Below are positions 18,640 through 22,311 of a stretch of 22,311 bases of DNA, piece by piece; the stretch's first letter is position 1, and every line of letters starts with the position of its first letter. A program made the position numbers and the translations under genes. The DNA is taken from assembly GCA_002245135.1 (NCBI GenBank), contig NGBS01000659.1, forward strand, positions 1 to 22,311, in the 5' to 3' direction. This stretch comes from Proteromonas lacertae. Its lineage: Eukaryota; Sar; Bigyra; Opalinata; Proteromonadidae. The notes beneath the pieces are model-generated. The model saw only the letters and a list, made by a program, of their open reading frames with translations, made no database searches and was not told the DNA's origin.

Positions 18640-18698
18640 TCTTCTTCATCTTCTTCTTCATCATCATCATCATCTTATTATTATTATTATTATTATTT
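18640..18698. repeat. Trinucleotide microsatellites (CTT/CAT then TTA)
   Basis: A run of CTT and CAT triplets is followed directly by about eight TTA/ATT triplets, starting 8 bp past the LRR gene stop codon. Confidence 0.9.
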
Positions 18699-18781
18699 AT
18701 ATATTGTTTGATGATGATATTTGGGTTTATGTGATAAACATAAATATGTAATTATCTATACATTTGAGCAGGTTATATGAA

Positions 18782-18826
18782 AAGGTCATGACCGACAGTG
18801 ATCCCTAGCAAATATTAGTTGACCTT
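18782..18826. other. Possible structured element 1 (hairpin)
   Basis: AAGGTCA (18782-18788) can pair with TGACCTT (18820-18826). The self-complementary GGTCATGACC at 18784-18793 offers an alternative fold. The loop contains ACCGAC and TAGC words that recur in the element near 19538. Confidence 0.3.
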
Positions 18827-19530
18827 AAGTATACCATAACGTAAACAAAATATTGAGCTATATATATTATTCTAAAAATAATCAATTTGACAGTCAGTCG
18901 ATGCGTTTTTACTATTATTGTAATTTGATTTTATACTTATTAATGAGTTATAATATCATGTTGTGTTATTAATATACTGTTTAGAATGATAATAAAAATT
19001 GAAAGAAAAATGGCAAACATTTTGGTTTGATAAAAATGTATTTCATTGTATTTCTATATTTTCACACTTACAATCATTTAGAGTGAATTGTTGTGATATC
19101 AATACTATCTATGATACTTAAGTATACTTCTGATAGTGCTAGGAACATTTGTATAGGTGTATTTAGTGAAATGTGTCTGTGTCATGCAATATTTGAGTAG
19201 AAAAAGAAATATCACCTTATATTTATATGGAAATGAAAATGGAAAAGGAATATGCTATTTTATATTAATTCAGATTTTTGAAGAATTAAAAGAATGTAAT
19301 TCATAAAAAAGTCACAATATATTACGAATAAATATGTGGAAATAAATATAAGAGTTAAATAAAGAAGTAGAGATAGAAACTGTATCAATATTTTTATTCA
19401 ACAACACTAATTTCAAAATTTAAAAGCAAAATATAAGGGCAAAGTAGTGTAATGTACTTTATAACAATTTGTGAGTTGCAAATAGCAATAAATAAAGCAT
19501 TAAATAGATTTTTAATAAAAAGTGAGAGTG

Positions 19531-19630
19531 AGGCTTAACCGACTATCTGTCATAGCTAAACCTATAGGTTAGTACGTCGGTCGGTCGGTCGTTTGACCAA
19601 TCTATGCAACCCTGCTTTTAAGCAAGCATA
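19531..19630. other. Possible structured element 2 (nested hairpin, GTCG repeat)
   Basis: ACCGAC (19538-19543) can pair with GTCGGT (19576-19581). This encloses an inner hairpin in CTAAACCTATAGGTTAG (19556-19572, one bulge). (GTCG)4 fills 19576-19591. A small TGCTT/AAGCA hairpin follows near 19613-19624. Its G+C is well above the flanks. This could be an unknown non-coding RNA or a transposon relic. Confidence 0.35.
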
Positions 19631-20452
19631 CTGAAAAAAATATATCTTCAAGTTAAATCCTTAGAAGTATAAGAAGTCGAATATTTTTAAAAAACCAGTG
19701 ATACTTGCATATTTCGCAACAGAGGTGATGATAGTATTTGAAAAGCATATATAGAATAGCATGAATTTATATATACATGTTTGATTTTGTGTTGGTGTTA
19801 GTATATAAAAGAGTGGTAATTGTTTTTTTTAATATTTATTATGGTGTTAAAATGGTTGGTATATATGTTGTCAATTCCAAAGTAAGAACTATTAGACGTG
19901 TGAAAAATGTATGTGTTTAATATGCTCTTCATAAGATTTTAAATATGTTCATACGATTCAATGGGATATAATCTATAATAAATAATAATATTGCTAGTAA
20001 TGTTTTATTGTAACTATTTCAAGTCAATTAAACAGCTTTTGTAATTGAATACTGATTTCTATACTTCAATACAAACTACATTATGAAAATCAGTTATTGT
20101 GAAAAGTATTATATCTTAACTGAATCTCATAGAGAAATAAAAACGAAAAATAAAAACGAACGCGCGCTTAACGAGTGGTTAGAAATATTTTTTTGTTTAA
20201 ATTGTATCATAGATGTGAAATATCATGTTCAATTATATAATTTGACAGATATTTTAATATAGTTAATGTAGATAGATAAAAAGAGTGTAAAAATAACAGT
20301 TTTGAGGTGAAAAAAAGTAGAGATGAAACATAAATACTGACAGAATTAAATAAAAAGCAGACTAGGATAGAATAGAACATAATAGAAGAAAAGAACATTC
20401 AAAATTGAAACGACTAGAAATTCAAAAAGCTCAATTTATTCAAATCGATAAT

Positions 20453-22311
20453 ATGGAAGCGATATTCAAATCAAAAATACCGAATTGCAGAGTATTATCA
20501 TATAATTTATGAATAGATACAAAAGAAAGTAGAAAGAAATGATAATGAAATAGATATCATAATAAATGATCAGAATAATGTGCAAATGATGGTAAAGATT
20601 ATAGATGTTGAAGAAATAAAAGAAAAAAATGTATTAAAGTTTTTACAGAAGAATTCTTTACATCACGATTGGCAATCCTTCACTTATCCATTGCAAACCC
20701 AAATTATCGGATATAATATGATGATATTAGAAAGGAGATATTACATGCATGACTTAGAAGAGATTATAAAGAGTGAATGGTTTATAAGTGGTGATATTTG
20801 TAGTATGATATGTGACATATGTGATATATTGATGATATTGAATGGATATGATATAATGATGGTTAATGTGAAGAGTAGTAATATAATTATAGAAAATGGA
20901 AGAATAAAGCTATGTGATTTATTGGTTGATAATTTGAGAAAAGATGAAGATATGAGTATATATGATGTTTGTTTCAAAAGCCCAGAAGAAGTGAATGGAT
21001 ATGAATGTAATGAAAGAAGTGTGATTTGGTCTATTGGCTGCATATTATATGAGATGATAACCAAAAAATTACCATTTTCAGAAGATGATAATATCAACAA
21101 AACGAAAGATAATATTCTGAGATGTAACTACAGTTTAAACATGGAATGTGATGATATGATGAAAGAGATGATAAATAAAATGTTGAAAGTGAAAGGTGAA
21201 GATAGATTGAGTTTAAAAGAGTTGAGAAAAGAGATGATGAAAATGAATGAAATATTAAGAGATGATGATTATTATCTAATGATGTGTAATGAAAGAAAAG
21301 ACATATTATTTAGAGATGATGAGATTACTATTTTTTCCCCAATTAAATATCCTGCTGAATATTACTGTGAATGTGAAAAATGGGAAGAAATTCGAGATGA
21401 TTTAGTAGAATCCTACAATAACAAAGCAAATGAAAGAATTCTGTCAATATTATTGATGATGAAATTATATAAAGGAGATAAATCAATAAAAGATAGAATA
21501 TCATTTAAAATTCTCCACAGATGTAAAAATAATGAAGAATGTTATTTGGATGAAATGATATGTAATATAGAATGTTATGATAAAGAGAAAGAAATACTCT
21601 TAATCGAATCAAAATGCATTTGCTTATGTGAAGAAGGAGTGAAATATTTTTTCAATATATTGAAACTAGTCAATCCAACCACAGTTGAATTCGGTATTTT
21701 TAATAATTATACTTATTTAGGTGTTATTAGAATTCCTATCAAATATCAAACCTTATTCGGCTCATATTTTAATGAGATGTTAAATATAAAAGAATTGAAG
21801 TTGTACGGCTGTACTCTTACCTGTGCTTTCATTGAATCGTTTGTGAAATCAATTAATTATATGAAACTAAGATATGTTGACCTCTCGTGTATATTTTATT
21901 TTCCTATTATATAAATATCTTGAAATAGACACTAGAATTGGTACAAAGGGATTTAAGCTATTAGTTCCCTATTTATATTTATGTATCAACACATTCAATG
22001 AATTGAATCTATGTGGGATGAACTTAAATGACGATTCAATTATTTTATTATCACAAGAGTTGACCAAATATCCAAATATTGAAAGAATCGCCATCCGAGA
22101 CAACAATAATATTCATGAAAATAGATTCCGTGCTTTATTTTCCAAATATCCATATACAAATATCATATTTGATGCTAATAATTATCCTAACTTTAGTGAT
22201 TCAAATATTGATGATGATTCAAGAAATGATAATAGATGGATTGATTTTTCAAGTATAATGTTATATATATATTATTAATAGATATGAAAATATCAAAAGA
22301 ATTGATGCTAA
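20453..22311 (+). CDS. Pseudokinase-LRR protein, 3' end beyond the window
   Basis: Exons 20453-20491, 20517-21888, 21929-22252 and 22282-22311+. Introns of 25, 40 and 29 nt (GTAT...TAG) keep the frame, giving at least 588 aa. The kinase fold spans about residues 30-250. It has MVKIID with K40 as the likely beta-3 lysine, MVNVKSSNI (128-136) in place of HRDLKPxN, CDLL (146-149) in place of DFG, SPE (168-170), and IWSIGCILYEMITKKLPF. No glycine-rich loop is visible. The catalytic Asp of HRD is Asn130 and the Asp of subdomain IX (DxWSxG) is Ile, so it is probably inactive. A Cys/charged linker leads to RNI-type LRRs from about residue 410 (LRYVDLSYTRIGTKGFKLL, FNELNLCGMNLNDDSIILL). It is likely a signalling scaffold. 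Confidence 0.85.

Larger units (their letters stand above)
18633..20452. other. Long intergenic region without a convincing gene
   Basis: I see no ORF with coding character on either strand, also when allowing small introns. It starts with CTT/CAT and TTA microsatellites (18640-18698). It contains an AAGGTCA/TGACCTT hairpin at 18782-18826 and a G+C-richer patch at 19531-19630 with a nested hairpin and (GTCG)4. A CTTAAGTATAC word is present near 18824 and again near 19117, and a small CG-rich spot (CGCGCGC) lies at 20160-20167. Non-coding RNA genes cannot be excluded. Confidence 0.5.

Noticed and set aside
18636..18680. Minus-strand acidic run (Asp/Glu) that looks like a C-terminal acidic tail
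   Set aside because: It is a trinucleotide microsatellite. The frame is closed directly upstream by TAA codons and no coding exon could be attached.
18890..18930. GCGTTTTTAC resembling the U5 snRNA loop
   Set aside because: No flanking stem and no proper Sm site, so it does not look like U5.
20207..20398. Minus-strand 63-codon ORF with hydrophobic content
   Set aside because: Low-complexity T-rich composition, no neighbours in frame, and it lies just upstream of the kinase gene.
1..22311. Ciliate-type code (TAA/TAG as Gln), suggested by the tiny introns
   Set aside because: eIF4A-III ends at TAG exactly where the family's C terminus ends, and Rho and Gemin2 end at TAA at the expected places.
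1..22311. CRISPR array, bacterial operons or viral genes
   Set aside because: No spaced direct repeats of CRISPR type, and every recognised gene is a eukaryotic nuclear or transposon gene.

Overview
This is eukaryotic nuclear DNA from an AT-rich protist. Four things show it: a eukaryotic tRNA-Glu with an internal Pol III promoter, spliceosome-linked genes (Gemin2, eIF4A-III), a Rho-family GTPase, and about 28 very small introns. Most introns are 25-49 nt, begin GTAT and end TAG. TAA, TAG and TGA all behave as stops, so the code looks standard. I cannot name the species. Poly-Asn tracts, LRR/kinase genes and tiny introns would suit an amoeboid or flagellate protist, but that is a guess. Many open frames are single exons, so the coding entries here are spliced models built by hand from GT...AG pairs that keep the frame.

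Layout. 1-1312 (+): an uncharacterised multi-exon gene with frame breaks. 1419-4611 (-): one large secreted, membrane-anchored protein (about 984 aa) with a signal peptide, a long Asn/Gln-rich stretch, five cysteine-containing modules and a C-terminal membrane helix. 4630-7023: a complete pogo/Tigger-type DNA transposon with an intact, spliced transposase, inserted at TA 17 bp upstream of that protein's start codon. 7658-8395 (+): a Rho GTPase with the three Rnd-type serine substitutions. 8425-9171 (-): Gemin2. 9243-10353 (+): a type II membrane GT31-like protein that lacks the metal-binding DDD. 10608-10680 (-): tRNA-Glu(UUC). 10769-12649 and 12926-13913 (+): two intron-rich genes that I do not recognise. 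13914-15157: repeat debris and the 3' end of a hAT transposon.

15304-17919 is a 1.9-copy direct tandem repeat of a 1381-bp unit that carries eIF4A-III. It holds a headless copy, one complete gene and a stub of the next copy, with no differences that I can see. Its right edge cuts into an LRR gene (17920-18632) that has lost its 5' part. 18633-20452 has no convincing gene, only microsatellites and some possible hairpins. 20453 to the window end is a spliced pseudokinase-LRR gene that runs off the edge.

The genes do not form one pathway. Gemin2 (snRNP assembly) and eIF4A-III (exon junction complex) both belong to the splicing machinery that this small-intron genome needs. The most interesting points are the Rnd-like GTPase, the truncated eIF4A-III tandem array, the modular surface protein with a transposon in its leader, and two enzyme-fold genes that have lost catalytic residues.
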